A DNA stretch of 64,000 nucleotides from Blastocatellia bacterium (GCA_019695185.1 JAIBAN010000025.1:18030-82029); one strand, 5' to 3'. Shown: positions 15,942 through 25,686, numbered from the stretch's first letter. Notes: generated by a model from the sequence alone, not told the origin. A program made the numbers and translations.

Positions 15942-17951
15942 TTATTGGGTAATGGTCGTGATGCTCGTGGCCGTGTTATTGGCCCGATTCAGGTCGCCAC
16001 TTCCGCTGATGACTGTTGCTACGTTGGTGACGACTCCCGATGTCGTACCGGGAACCTTGGTCACAATGGTAATGGTGGCTGAACCACGAATCGGAATTGA
16101 TCCCAGTGTGGCCGTCACCGTCGTGGCACCGTTGGCGGTTGCCATCGCCACCGAACCTTGGGTAACAGTGGCTGAATCGAAGGTAGTCAGGGCTGGCAAA
16201 AGGTCTGTAACCACAACATTGGTAGCCGGACCCGGACCAAAGTTGTTGACGGTGATGGTATAGGTCAAGGTTCCACCCGTCTTCACCGGATCCGGTGCAT
16301 CGCTCATGTTGATGGCAAGCAGGCACTGGATATTCTCAACCGAAATATCACGCAGCACTTCGCCGTTTCCAATTGAACCCACAAGGGTTGCCGCACCAGT
16401 GGTGAGGTTGACCCGATAGAGATTGGAGGTCGTGCCGCCAGTCGGAACAGCGGCTGCAAAAGCAGCCCCATCCACCGTCGAGATGTCAAAACCAACTGCG
16501 TCCGAAGTATCAAAGCCAAGTGAGCCAACCGTGTTCAGTTTGCCATCATTCGGCGGATTCTGGATGACCAGAATATCAAGAGCAGAGTCAATGTCATACA
16601 ACGTGGTTGCCGTAGTGCCGTTGAAGTTGTTGGTATAGGCGGAACCAACCACATTCGGAGTGGCTTTTTCGTTTTTGTCCCCGGCTGTGTACGCCAGTTT
16701 GGTATCAGTGGCGGCCACGCCACCGGTGTCCGGGTTCAGTCGCAGGTTTTGGGTTGTGTTGGAGGTCACGCGGATCCGATCCGGCACCGGGTTGAAGTCA
16801 AATCCAAAAGAAGCGCCGTCCAGTGCTGGGGTAAAGGCGGCTGAACCGACCTGACGCGCCACACCCGTGGCTTTATCAATCAGATATACACGGCTGCCGC
16901 TGCCCAGGCCATAAAGTTGGCCGGTTGCCGGGCGGAAGTCAATGCCCACCAGGTTTTCACCTGTTTGGAGCCCGGTTACTGGCAGCCGGTTCAAGATCAC
17001 TCCGGGCTGTGCCCCGTCAAAAACGACGAGCTGATTGTTGTTGGTCAAACCATAGATGTTGACCCGTGGTGCCACCGAAATATCCCGAATCAGTTCGCCG
17101 CTGCTGACCGGACCGATGGAGCCAAGGAAGGCTGCCCGTCCCGTGCCCAGGTTGACACGATAGAGGCTGGAATTGGTTTCACCCGAAACGGTCAATGAGG
17201 CATAGGCTGTCCCATCCGTTGCAGCCACATCAAAGCCGGCAAGACCCGTTGTATTCACACCCAGAGAGCCAACCGTAAACAACTGGCCGGAGTTCGGGGA
17301 AATTGGTGCGCCGTCAAAGTCACCCATTCGAGCCACAATGTCGAGGGTGGAATCAATCACATACAAGGTGGTGGCAGGAGTGCCGTTGAAATTGTTGGTA
17401 TAGGCTGCTGCAACCCCATTCGGATTCTGACCTGCATTTCGGTCACCGGCAGCATAGGCCAAGTTGGTATCGGTTCCGGCCACTGCGCCATTATTTGGGT
17501 TGAGCCGCAGGTTTTGGTCAGATTCGCTAAACACCCGAATCCGGTCCGGCACTGGGTTAAAATCAAATCCAAAATCGTTTCCAGTTAAAGCTGGTGTAAA
17601 AGGGGCGCTTCCTGCCGAAGTGGCAACGCCACTGGACGGGTTGATGATATAGACCCGACTGGTGCTGCCAAGGCCAAACAGTTGGCCGGTCGCAGGACGG
17701 AAATCAATGCCAAGCAGGTTTTCGTTGGCTTGCAAACCTGTAATGGCAACACGGGTTAGAATATTTTGAGGCGTATTGACGCTAAAGGTAAGCAGGCTGT
17801 TATTTGTGGTGAGCGCATACACGATGTCACCGTTGGCTGTTTGTTGCTGTGCCGCCGCACGATGTGCCACCAGTTTGGCTGGGGTGAGCGGTGCCAACGT
17901 TAATAGGCTGACCGCAAGAAAAAACAACAAGGTTCGAGCTACGTATTTCAC
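15942..17951 (-). CDS. Secreted protein with two DUF4394 repeats and a DUF11 domain
   Basis: I choose the GTG at 17951 as start: GGAGG lies exactly 9 nt upstream and the protein then begins with a signal peptide (VARTLLFFLAVSLLTL). Two DUF4394 units of about 230 residues follow (roughly 40-275 and 280-500), each with GIDFRPATGQL, GFDFNPVPDRIRV, QNLRLNP and AYTNNFNGT. The units are probable beta-propellers. The last 100 residues are a DUF11-type extracellular beta domain (PDPVKTGGTLTYTITVNNFGPGPATNVVVTD, written here in part). No sorting signal is visible. 669 residues, likely a surface or periplasmic protein. Confidence 0.85.
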   Translation of the reverse strand: MKYVARTLLFFLAVSLLTLAPLTPAKLVAHRAAAQQQTANGDIVYALTTNNSLLTFSVNTPQNILTRVAITGLQANENLLGIDFRPATGQLFGLGSTSRVYIINPSSGVATSAGSAPFTPALTGNDFGFDFNPVPDRIRVFSESDQNLRLNPNNGAVAGTDTNLAYAAGDRNAGQNPNGVAAAYTNNFNGTPATTLYVIDSTLDIVARMGDFDGAPISPNSGQLFTVGSLGVNTTGLAGFDVAATDGTAYASLTVSGETNSSLYRVNLGTGRAAFLGSIGPVSSGELIRDISVAPRVNIYGLTNNNQLVVFDGAQPGVILNRLPVTGLQTGENLVGIDFRPATGQLYGLGSGSRVYLIDKATGVARQVGSAAFTPALDGASFGFDFNPVPDRIRVTSNTTQNLRLNPDTGGVAATDTKLAYTAGDKNEKATPNVVGSAYTNNFNGTTATTLYDIDSALDILVIQNPPNDGKLNTVGSLGFDTSDAVGFDISTVDGAAFAAAVPTGGTTSNLYRVNLTTGAATLVGSIGNGEVLRDISVENIQCLLAINMSDAPDPVKTGGTLTYTITVNNFGPGPATNVVVTDLLPALTTFDSATVTQGSVAMATANGATTVTATLGSIPIRGSATITIVTKVPGTTSGVVTNVATVISGSGDLNRANNTATSITTITQ

Positions 17952-18412
17952 GCTGTGAATCCTCCGGGTTGTGGTGGAAAGGTTGAGAGAGGGTTGCAAT
18001 GGGTAAAAACCACAAATCACTGCTTGAATGCAACCGCCTTTTTTCAGAAATGAATGTTTTTCGGGTTTCCCACAGAAAGAATGAATCGCAAAAAGTCACT
18101 GGTTTGCGATTCATGGGGGAGAGAGGCCGGAATGTCAGCTTGTTACGAGAGTTGGAACCCCAGCGGATTGCTGCGGAGGAGGGCTCGCCCTGGCAGAGCC
18201 TGCTTGGCCTGATTGAAATTTCCAAATCAAATTCCGCTTGTGTGCAAAGCAAGTCGTGGATAGTATTCGCCGCACTTTTTTGAGCGCCATCCAAAGTTCT
18301 TTTCTGCGCGATTCTTCAGTCATCATCCATACTTTAGCTCATCGGCGTGCGGCTCAGGGAGCGGGTGGTTTCCGGCGTCTTGGGACACACGCAACGAAAG
18401 GATTTCGCGCCT
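17952..18412. other. Intergenic region with a perfect 12-bp hairpin
   Basis: This 461-nt space separates two divergent genes. I see no convincing gene in it. It holds a perfect inverted repeat, ATGAATCGCAAA at 18080-18091 and TTTGCGATTCAT at 18102-18113, with a 10-nt loop and no U-run. That makes it more like an operator or mobile remnant than a terminator. Promoters for both flanking genes should lie here, but I cannot pick a clear -35/-10 pair. Confidence 0.6.
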
Positions 18413-20512
18413 ATGAAAGTCTATAGCACCCAACAGATTCGCAATATCGGGCTGGCCGGGCACGGCCATTCCGGAAAAACCTCCCTCACCGCCGCTCTGC
18501 TTTTTGCGGCGGGAGCTACTCCGCGCCTGGGACGGGTTGACGACGGTTCGACAGTCACGGACTTCGATGAAATCGAAATCAGTCACAAAGTGTCTGTTTA
18601 TACTTCTTTAGCCTATGCCGAATGGCGCGACCACAAAGTAAACCTGCTCGACACTCCCGGCTCCAATGCGTTTATTCTTGATGCCCGTCCGGGCCTCCGG
18701 GCGTGCGACGCCATGTTGTGTGTGGTGGATGCCAACCAGGGAGTCGGAGTCGGAACCGAAAAAGTGTGGGGATATGCCGATGAGTATGATCTCCCCCGCA
18801 TAATTTTCATCAGCAAACTGGATAAGGACCAGACCAATTTTGAAGAATGTCTGGCTGCCATTAAGTCACAGTTGAGCCAAAACGCCACCGCTTTTCAGGT
18901 TCCCATTGGAGCTGAGAAGAATTTTCGCGGGTTTGTTGACCTGCTCACGATGAAGGCCCATGTCTTTGAAAAAGATGGCAGCGGCAAATTCACCGTGACC
19001 GACATTCCGGATGATGTCCGTGACGACGCGGAAGCCGCCCGTGAATCCCTGATCGAAAAAGTCGCTGAAAGTGATGATACCTCACTGGAAAAATTCTTTG
19101 CTGAAGGCACCCTTTCGGACGAAGAACTGCGGGCCGCGATTCCGGCTGCCATTCAATCGGGCAATCTGATGCCGGTGTTTCTCGGTTCAGCCACATTGAA
19201 CATTGGCACACACGCCCTGCTGGACGCCATCACGGCTTTTGCTCCTTCACCGGCAGCCCGTGACCATTTCTCCGGCACCCATCCGGACGAAGGCTCCGAA
19301 GTGGTGCGCCATATCACCACCAGCGAGCCTTTTGCCGCTTTTGTCTTCAAAACCCTGATTGATCAATTCAACCGGATTACCTTGTGCAAGATTGTCTCAG
19401 GGGTGCTCAAGAGCGACTCCACAGTCTATAACATCACCCGCAACGCAATGGAAAAACTCGGCCCCGTACAAGTGGTGCAGGGCAAGCTACTGGATAAGGT
19501 CGCTGAAGCCTATCCGGGTGACATCATTGCGTTGACCAAGCTGAAAGACACGATGACGGGTGACACCTTCTGCGATAAAGCGGTTCCGGTCGTTTTTGCC
19601 CCGGTCAAATTCCCGGAAGCCGCGATTGCCTTTGCTTTGGAACCGAAATCCCGTGCCGACGAAGACAAGCTTTCAACCGCATTGGCCAAATTGTTGGAGC
19701 AGGACCAAGCCTTGCGCTATACCCGTGACCCCCAAACCAAAGAATTTTTGCTGGCAGGCAGTGGCCAGTTACATGTTGAAATCACGGTTGAGCGGTTGAA
19801 GAAACGCTATGGAGTGGATGTGGTCCTCCATCCACCGAAAGTTGCCTATCGGGAGACCTTCAAAGGACGGATTGAAGTTCAAGGCCGTCACAAGAAACAA
19901 TCCGGCGGGCGCGGCCAGTTCGGTGATTGCAAATGTGTGTTTGAACCAGCCGGACGGGGTGAGGGCTTTAAGTTTATTGACAAAATCTTTGGCGGATCCA
20001 TTCCCCAGAATTTCCGCCCGGCAATTGAAAAGGGAATCCTGGAGGCGGCTGAAAACGGTGCCTTGGCTGGTTACCCCATGGTGGATTTTCAGGTTGAACT
20101 GATTGACGGTTCCTACCACACGGTGGACTCGGATGAACTTTCTTTCAAAATGGCCGGACGGAAGGCATATCGGGCCGCCATGGAAAAAGCAAAACTGGTT
20201 TTGCTGGAACCGGTCATGCACGTTGAAGTGGTGGCACCCAACGAATTCTATGGAGACATCATCGGTGATTTAAACACCCGTCGGGGCCGGATTGAAGATT
20301 CCGAAACGAAAGGTTCACAGGTGGTTGTCAAAGCGTACGTGCCGCTTTCGGAAATGCTGAATTATGCCCCCCGGTTGAATTCGATTACCGGCGCACGGGG
20401 AAGCTACACGATGGAATTTGCGCGCTATGATGAGTCACCGGCTTCCATCGTGCAAAAGGTCGTGGCGGAATCACAGGCTTCCGGACGGCTGAAAGTTGCT
20501 GCCGAAGACTGA
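18413..20512 (+). CDS. fusA: EF-G2-type translation-factor GTPase
   Basis: 699 residues with the full EF-G domain order. P-loop GHGHSGKT lies at residues 16-23, the G3 motif DTPG at 80-83, and G4 appears as SKLDKD instead of NKxD. The C-terminal domains IV/V include GGRGQFGDCKC and the late LNTRRGRIEDSE. After DTPG the catalytic His of canonical EF-G is Ser84, and switch I is short; both are traits of the EF-G2 subfamily. It probably coexists with a canonical fusA elsewhere, and its function in EF-G2 lineages is not settled. The start at 18413 has AAAGGA upstream. It stands alone, outside a ribosomal operon. Confidence 0.88.
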   Translation: MKVYSTQQIRNIGLAGHGHSGKTSLTAALLFAAGATPRLGRVDDGSTVTDFDEIEISHKVSVYTSLAYAEWRDHKVNLLDTPGSNAFILDARPGLRACDAMLCVVDANQGVGVGTEKVWGYADEYDLPRIIFISKLDKDQTNFEECLAAIKSQLSQNATAFQVPIGAEKNFRGFVDLLTMKAHVFEKDGSGKFTVTDIPDDVRDDAEAARESLIEKVAESDDTSLEKFFAEGTLSDEELRAAIPAAIQSGNLMPVFLGSATLNIGTHALLDAITAFAPSPAARDHFSGTHPDEGSEVVRHITTSEPFAAFVFKTLIDQFNRITLCKIVSGVLKSDSTVYNITRNAMEKLGPVQVVQGKLLDKVAEAYPGDIIALTKLKDTMTGDTFCDKAVPVVFAPVKFPEAAIAFALEPKSRADEDKLSTALAKLLEQDQALRYTRDPQTKEFLLAGSGQLHVEITVERLKKRYGVDVVLHPPKVAYRETFKGRIEVQGRHKKQSGGRGQFGDCKCVFEPAGRGEGFKFIDKIFGGSIPQNFRPAIEKGILEAAENGALAGYPMVDFQVELIDGSYHTVDSDELSFKMAGRKAYRAAMEKAKLVLLEPVMHVEVVAPNEFYGDIIGDLNTRRGRIEDSETKGSQVVVKAYVPLSEMLNYAPRLNSITGARGSYTMEFARYDESPASIVQKVVAESQASGRLKVAAED

Positions 20513-20520
20513 TTTTTCAA

Positions 20521-20616
20521 TTTGCGATTGCTCATTTTCCATTCACTGTTCCAGCCACAGCGAGGGCAAGTTGGATCCTTCCACCTGACAGCGAATGGCA
20601 AACGGGCAATCGCAAA
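20521..20616. repeat. 96-nt imperfect palindrome
   Basis: A 29-nt arm at 20521-20549 is inverted at 20588-20616 with only four mismatches; the outer 11 bp (TTTGCGATTGC / GCAATCGCAAA) are perfect. The 38-nt centre is unrelated. It lies 8 nt after the EF-G2 stop. It could be a terminator-like hairpin, a REP/MITE-like element or both. TTTGCGATT also occurs in the hairpin at 18080-18113. Confidence 0.75.
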
Positions 20617-20762
20617 TGTACTACCCCATATCGTGTAACCCTGATTTTTTGCTACACCATACCGCCAGTGACAACATCCCCAGCTTCTCTGGCAATCCAA
20701 ACACCTCCACCGTCCTCATACATTTTCAACAAAACTTAAAAGCACAGTAACTTATTGAGAAA

Positions 20763-20779
20763 CAAGTGGTTTTCACTTG
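20763..20779. promoter_or_regulatory. 17-nt palindrome upstream of ECF sigma gene
   Basis: CAAGTG-GTTTT-CACTTG is a perfect inverted repeat about 135 nt upstream of the sigma-factor start. The size suits a dimeric repressor site. No regulator in the window can be assigned to it. Confidence 0.3.
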
Positions 20780-20913
20780 GGTGGTTTCAATTTGGAAACT
20801 TTTTCTCCGCATTTGCGACCGCGTTCAGGTCTTTCGGCACGAGGCTTGCCCATTGTCTCAGCGTCACACGATTTTCAGCACACAATCGAATCATTCAATC
20901 GGAGGAAAAAAAT

Positions 20914-21648
20914 ATGAACCAGGCTCTGCACACTGACGTGAATATCACCATTACAGACAATCAACTGGAAACCGTTCTGGAAACCCTCGAACTTGATGAA
21001 GAGCCTGAGGCCGATATGGTTGCCGAACCACAAGCCGCCACTTTTAAAATCCCCGAATTTGAAGACGAAACGGAAGCTGCCCCAACAACGGCTGCACCGG
21101 AAACCCTGGATGAGTTGTATCGGCTGCATTACCGGCGCGTGTACAGTTTGTGTCTGCGGATGACTTCAAACACGGCTGATGCCGAAGATTTGGCACATGA
21201 TGTTTTTATTCAATTGCACCGCAAATTGAGCAGCTTTCGGGGAGAATCGGCTTTTACCACCTGGCTGCACCGCATTACTGTCAACCAAGTGCTGATGCAC
21301 TTCCGCAAGAAATCCTATCGTTCCGAAACTGTCACCGACGATGGGGAAATGCCGGATGTGGTCGTTCCGTCAAGCCGGAAACCTTCATCCATGCCGATTA
21401 TTGACCGGATTGCTCTGTTGGCTGCGGTTGAACAGCTTCCCCGTGGCTACCGAACGGTTTTCATCATGCATGATCTGCAAGGCTACGAACACGAGGAAAT
21501 CGGACAAATCCTCAAGGTCAGTGCCGGGACCTCCAAATCGCAATTGCACAAAGCCCGGATGCGGCTGCGAACCCTGCTGCTGCAACGGGCTGGCGAGACA
21601 GCGGAAAATATGGTGGGAACCGAATCGGGACTGGAAGCAGCGGCCTAA
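20914..21648 (+). CDS. ECF-type RNA polymerase sigma factor
   Basis: 244 residues. After an acidic N-terminal extension of about 65 residues (rich in Glu, Asp, Ala, Pro) comes region 2 ([49 protein letters not shown]). Region 4 follows ([20 protein letters not shown], then the helix-turn-helix [20 protein letters not shown]). The start at 20914 is fixed by GGAGG 9 nt upstream. No anti-sigma gene follows; the next gene is on the other strand. The acidic extension is longer than in typical ECF factors and might control activity. Confidence 0.92.
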   Translation: MNQALHTDVNITITDNQLETVLETLELDEEPEADMVAEPQAATFKIPEFEDETEAAPTTAAPETLDELYRLHYRRVYSLCLRMTSNTADAEDLAHDVFIQLHRKLSSFRGESAFTTWLHRITVNQVLMHFRKKSYRSETVTDDGEMPDVVVPSSRKPSSMPIIDRIALLAAVEQLPRGYRTVFIMHDLQGYEHEEIGQILKVSAGTSKSQLHKARMRLRTLLLQRAGETAENMVGTESGLEAAA

Positions 21649-21651
21649 CTT

Positions 21652-22554
21652 TTAATATCCAAAAACTTCGCAACCAACCCGAAAGGTGTTGCAATGGGCT
21701 TCCACCGTATCATCGGTGGGAATGGCGTACCCTCCCGAAAGTGTAATTGTGACAGGGACTCCGGCACGCTGACAGGCTTTGAAAACAAGCCGGTCACGTT
21801 CCCGGAGTCCTCTTATTGTCAGGGCCAGTTTGCCAAAGCGGTCTTTATAATATGGATCCACTCCTGCCAGATAAAAGACCAAGTCCGGCTTAAAACAACT
21901 GAAAATCTGTTCCAGGGAAGCTTCAAGTAGCTTCAGGTATGGTTCGTCGGTGGTTCCATCCGGCAGTTCGACATCCAGAGTGCTCGTCAGCTTCCGCAGA
22001 GGATAGTTATTTGCTCCGTGCATGGAAAAAGTAAACACTTCTGCTTCACCAGCAAAGATGGCGGCATTGCCATTTCCCTGATGCACATCGCAGTCAATCA
22101 GGGCCACCCGTTCAACATCCCCTTCACGTTGCAGCACCCGAACTGCCACCGCAATGTCATTCAGAACACAAAATCCTTCACCATGGTCGGGAAAGGCATG
22201 ATGGGTTCCTCCTGCAATATTGCCGGCAATCCCTTCGGCCAACGCATAACGGGCAGCATTGAGTGTTCCCTGAGTGGCCAGTTGAGACCGGCGCACCAAA
22301 GCTGGAGACCAGGGCAGGCCAAGTTTGCGAATTTCCTGGGAGGTTAATTGTCCTTGGGAAAGCCGGGTCCAATAATCGCGGGTATGAACCAGCAGAATAT
22401 CCTCCGGTCGGGCCAAGTCAGGCTCAATCACACGGGATGAATGGATGGTTCCCTCAGCCAGTAATTGCTGGTGAATCAGGGGAAATTTGTGCATCGGAAA
22501 AACATGAGTTTCTCCGATTTCGACAAAATAGCCGGTTGCGTAGGAAACAAACAT
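21652..22554 (-). CDS. Histone-deacetylase-family hydrolase
   Basis: 300 residues of the HDAC/acetylpolyamine-amidohydrolase/AcuC superfamily. The active-site pair is in GGTHHAFPDHGEGFCVLND, the zinc-binding Asp and His are in IDCDVHQGNG, and the second Asp is in LAGVDPYYKD. The late LSGGYA motif is also present. Bacterial members deacetylate proteins such as acetyl-CoA synthetase, or polyamines; which applies here cannot be told. It is convergent with the sigma gene (3-nt gap). Confidence 0.9.
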   Translation of the reverse strand: MFVSYATGYFVEIGETHVFPMHKFPLIHQQLLAEGTIHSSRVIEPDLARPEDILLVHTRDYWTRLSQGQLTSQEIRKLGLPWSPALVRRSQLATQGTLNAARYALAEGIAGNIAGGTHHAFPDHGEGFCVLNDIAVAVRVLQREGDVERVALIDCDVHQGNGNAAIFAGEAEVFTFSMHGANNYPLRKLTSTLDVELPDGTTDEPYLKLLEASLEQIFSCFKPDLVFYLAGVDPYYKDRFGKLALTIRGLRERDRLVFKACQRAGVPVTITLSGGYAIPTDDTVEAHCNTFRVGCEVFGY

Positions 22555-22643
22555 GTGTGGGGCTGGAGGGGAAGGTGCGGGGTCTGGGAAAGAAAATCTT
22601 TCAGCAGGGCAGTGTGTTTCCCCGCATCCAGCCCCCTGAACCC

Positions 22644-22973
22644 CTATTTCGGGTCACCCGTCTTTTTCAGAACACTGTCGAGCAAATCGGCATATTCGGA
22701 ACTGCGTTCAGCAATTTTGGCGTCAAGCTGGTCAATCCGGCCCTGAGCCTGAAAGAGTTCGTCGCTGATATTGAGTGCTGCCAAAATCGCCACTCGCAGG
22801 GTGTCAACCGTATGGGTCGCCTGCGCCACCTCGCGCATTTTTTGATCAACGTAGGTCGCCAGTTTTTTAATGTAAGCGCTGTTTCCACCCCGAATTGTGT
22901 AAGTCTGATTATAAATACGAACATCCACCGTCTGGGAGACAGGGTTGTTTTTCGAGTCGCCGGATGTCGCCAT
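22644..22973 (-). CDS. zapA: Cell division protein ZapA
   Basis: 109 residues from the ATG at 22973, with GGAGG upstream; a TTG 57 nt further up is possible but less likely. The globular head (VDVRIYNQTYTIRGG, YIKKLATYVDQKMREVA) and the C-terminal coiled coil (LRVAILAALNISDELF onward) are typical. ZapA bundles FtsZ filaments at mid-cell. It is last in a run pheS-pheT-zapB-like-zapA on the minus strand, a neighbourhood known for zapA in several phyla. Confidence 0.92.
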   Translation of the reverse strand: MATSGDSKNNPVSQTVDVRIYNQTYTIRGGNSAYIKKLATYVDQKMREVAQATHTVDTLRVAILAALNISDELFQAQGRIDQLDAKIAERSSEYADLLDSVLKKTGDPK

Positions 22974-23077
22974 ACCGTGTGTAGCCTCCGTTTTACCGAT
23001 TTCAAAGCCCTTATTTTCAAGGTTCGGCAATCAGGTATTGATTTGCCTGTTGAAATCGAATTTGTTTCCCTGGAATG

Positions 23078-23344
23078 TTACATTCGCTTGGCGGATTCAG
23101 CCATTTCAGGATCAACAATGGCGATAGCGTCAAGCATCGCCTCAACCTTGAGTTTAATCGTGTCCCGCTCGCTCATCATTTGTTCGATACGGTCTTTCAA
23201 GCGGTCGTTCTCATCGCTTAAAAAGGTAACTTCCCGTCGCAAGGAAAGCATCTCCCGTTCAAGATTTTCTTTTTCCTGACGCAGAGATTTTATTTGTTCA
23301 ACAATCCGATATAACTTGTCTTCAAGGTGATTGAACTTTTCCAT
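23078..23344 (-). CDS. Small coiled-coil ZapB-like protein
   Basis: 88 residues starting MEKFNHLEDKLYRIVEQIK, almost entirely a heptad coiled coil to about residue 72 (EKENLEREMLSLRREV, LSDENDRLKDRIEQMMSE). Size and composition match ZapB, which binds ZapA and the Z-ring, and it sits directly upstream of zapA (104-nt gap). Sequence alone cannot separate ZapB from other short coiled coils; the context makes the assignment likely. Confidence 0.75.
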   Translation of the reverse strand: MEKFNHLEDKLYRIVEQIKSLRQEKENLEREMLSLRREVTFLSDENDRLKDRIEQMMSERDTIKLKVEAMLDAIAIVDPEMAESAKRM

Positions 23345-23392
23345 GCCAGTAAATGCCGTCACGATGAGCCCTCCCCCCCAGGATCGTTCGTT

Positions 23393-23511
23393 CGTGAATT
23401 GAGAATTGAGAATTGAGAATTGAGAGAGAACCACCATTTCCAAACGAAGTTCAGCTCTCAACTTACCTGGGTTGCATTCTCAATTCTCAATTCTCAATTC
23501 TCAATTCTCAA
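23393..23511. repeat. Inverted heptamer cassette, GAATTGA family
   Basis: About four GAATTGA units at 23393-23425, a 49-nt spacer, then about five TCAATTC units at 23475-23511. It lies between the pheT stop (23523) and the zapB-like start (23344). Confidence 0.9.
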
Positions 23512-23522
23512 ATTTTTTCTTG

Positions 23523-25571
23523 TTAGCGGATTTCTGCTCCAAACCGGGACTGTAACAAGGACGTTACCTGCCCATGCTGCTGGCTGACTTCCTCGTCTGT
23601 CAAGGTGCGATCTTCCAAACGATAGACTAAATTCAGCATGAGCGAGTGTTTTCCGGCTGGAATTTGTTTTCCCGTGAAAACCTCCCGTAAATTGACCGCC
23701 TTCAATGCCGGAAGTCCCAGGTTAAAGACCTCGGTCCGAATGGTGGCAAAGGCAATATCCGTATCGAAAAACGCCGAAATATCACGCTCCACGGTAGGGA
23801 ACTTGGGCAATGGACGATAGGGTTTGAAGGTCTGCGGACGCTCCAACAGGGCAGGCAGGTTTAGTTCCGCCACAAACACCGGTTGTTTGAACCGATACAG
23901 TTCGGCTGCTTTCAGGCTGACACGGCCAACCCAGCCGACCGGAGCCCCTTCCAGCAGGACTTGGGCGGTCTGCCCGGTGAAAAAGAGCCCAGGCAGGTCA
24001 CCTTCGGGCACGACAAACGCCGCCGTGTCAATTTGCAGCGCCTCAAGCATCCGTTCCAACACACCTTTCAATGTGTAGAATGATTCCATGCGTGCCGAGG
24101 TGCTCCAGTCATCCACTGTTGGTGAACCAGTGATTGCCAGCGCAATCTGTTCCCGTTCTTCAAATCCTTTGGTCGTTCCCAAAAAGATTTTGCCAACCTC
24201 AAACAAACGCAGATTGGCTGTCCCATAGTTGAAGTTATGGGCCACTGCATTGAGCAGTCCCGGCAAGAGGGTTGTGCGCATCCGACCCTCGTGTTTATCG
24301 AGCGGGTTGAGCACCAGCAATCCCTCTTGGGAACTGACCAGACTCAGTTTGGCTTCGTTCATCCAGCTAAAAGAGATGGCTTCGGAAAAACCCTGTCCAG
24401 TCAACGTCTGCCGAATCCGACGACGTTCAGATTCACCTGGGAGGTAACTGCCAGCTCCACCCCAGCCGGGAAGGGTGGTCGGAATAGCATCATAGCCAAC
24501 CAGCCGTACCACTTCTTCAATCAGGTCTTCTTCGATATTGACATCCCGCCGGTAACTGGGAGCCACTGCCCGCCAGGCTTCGCCCTGGGCCACGGTTTCA
24601 AGCGTAAATCCGAGAGATGTCAAAATGGAAACAACCCGTTCCGGTTCCACTTCAACTCCGGTCAGGGCCGCAATCCGTTCGTGGCGCAGCATAATCGGGG
24701 AACGCGCCTGTGGTTGGGGATAGACATCAATCACCCCGGCCAGGATTTCCCCTCCGGCTACTTCCTGAATCAACTGGGCGCAACGATTGAGTGCCGTCAC
24801 CACCATTTCACAATCAGCCCCGCGTTCGAACCGGTGCGAAGCTTCCGTGTGCAGTTCGAGCGCACGAGCCGTCCGTCGGACCTGATTGGGTTCAAAATAG
24901 GCACTTTCGAGCAACACATTGACTGTTGTATCGGAAATCTCGCTGTCCCCGCCACCCATAATGCCGCCCATGGCCACTGCCTCTTTGGCATCCGCAATCA
25001 CCAACATGGAAGGATTGAGCGTGCGGTCATTGCCATCAAGCGTTGTCAGAGGTTCCGCTTCGCGGGCCGTCCGGACAATAATGTGGTGGTCGGTGACTTT
25101 GTCATAATCAAAGGCATGGAGCGGGTGTCCCAATTCAAGGAGGACGAAATTCGTGACATCCACCACATTGCTGATGCTGCGTTGACCAACCGCTTCCAGC
25201 CGTTTCACCAGCCAATCAGGTGAAGGGCCAACCTTGATGCCGCGAATCACCCGAGCAGTGTAGCGTGGGCACAAGTCCGGAGCTTCAATCGTGACCCGGG
25301 CGGCTTCTGCTGTCGGGGCCGTCACTTCTGCGAAAGCGATGGCCGGCAGCTTCACCGTGGTTCCGCAAATGGCGGCTGCCTCACGGGCAATACCAACATG
25401 TGACAGCGCATCCGGACGATTGGAAGTCAAATCGAAATCCAAAACAAAATCATCACCCTGCGGGTCAACTGAATCCACTGCCAGTCCCACACAAGTCAGT
25501 TTTTCAGCCAGTTCACGTGGCGAAAGTGAGGTTTCAACGTATTGACGAAGCCAGTTGTAGCTAATTTTCAT
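23523..25571 (-). CDS. pheT: Phenylalanine--tRNA ligase beta subunit, short form
   Basis: 682 residues; the beta subunit forms the alpha2-beta2 synthetase with PheS and edits mis-acylated Tyr-tRNA. The B3/B4, B5 and catalytic-like modules are present ([53 protein letters not shown]), as is the C-terminal anticodon-binding domain ([13 protein letters not shown]). After the first 40 residues the chain passes straight to [18 protein letters not shown]. The EMAP/tRNA-binding OB domain of about 110 residues found near the N-terminus of the E. coli protein is absent. It is separated from pheS by a repeat cassette. Confidence 0.96.
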   Translation of the reverse strand: MKISYNWLRQYVETSLSPRELAEKLTCVGLAVDSVDPQGDDFVLDFDLTSNRPDALSHVGIAREAAAICGTTVKLPAIAFAEVTAPTAEAARVTIEAPDLCPRYTARVIRGIKVGPSPDWLVKRLEAVGQRSISNVVDVTNFVLLELGHPLHAFDYDKVTDHHIIVRTAREAEPLTTLDGNDRTLNPSMLVIADAKEAVAMGGIMGGGDSEISDTTVNVLLESAYFEPNQVRRTARALELHTEASHRFERGADCEMVVTALNRCAQLIQEVAGGEILAGVIDVYPQPQARSPIMLRHERIAALTGVEVEPERVVSILTSLGFTLETVAQGEAWRAVAPSYRRDVNIEEDLIEEVVRLVGYDAIPTTLPGWGGAGSYLPGESERRRIRQTLTGQGFSEAISFSWMNEAKLSLVSSQEGLLVLNPLDKHEGRMRTTLLPGLLNAVAHNFNYGTANLRLFEVGKIFLGTTKGFEEREQIALAITGSPTVDDWSTSARMESFYTLKGVLERMLEALQIDTAAFVVPEGDLPGLFFTGQTAQVLLEGAPVGWVGRVSLKAAELYRFKQPVFVAELNLPALLERPQTFKPYRPLPKFPTVERDISAFFDTDIAFATIRTEVFNLGLPALKAVNLREVFTGKQIPAGKHSLMLNLVYRLEDRTLTDEEVSQQHGQVTSLLQSRFGAEIR

Positions 25572-25574
25572 AAG

Positions 25575-25684
25575 AGGATTCAGGGTTCAGGATTCAGGGT
25601 TCAGGGTTCAAAAAGTTGAGGTGTGGAATCAATCAAGTGGATTGAATTTCAAACCCTGAACCCTGAACCCTGAACCCTGAACCC
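25575..25684. repeat. Inverted heptamer cassette, TTCAGGG family
   Basis: TTCAGGG-type array at 25575-25610 and CCCTGAA array at 25651-25684, with a 40-nt spacer. It fills the gap from the pheS stop to the pheT start (25572-25686) almost exactly. Confidence 0.92.
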
Positions 25685-25686
25685 GA

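Larger units (their letters stand above)
20513..20913. other. Intergenic region with palindromic element and operator-like site
   Basis: No gene is seen in these 401 nt. The left part is a 96-nt palindromic element (separate entry). The right part is the leader of the ECF sigma gene and contains a 17-nt palindrome at 20763-20779. Confidence 0.6.

Noticed and set aside
22263..23279. 338-codon plus-strand ORF
   Set aside because: It runs antisense through the HDAC, zapA and zapB-like genes, all of which have clear family matches.
24237..25223. Long plus-strand ORF of 328 codons
   Set aside because: It lies wholly opposite pheT, has no ribosome-binding site and its translation is low in recognisable structure; a shadow of the real gene.
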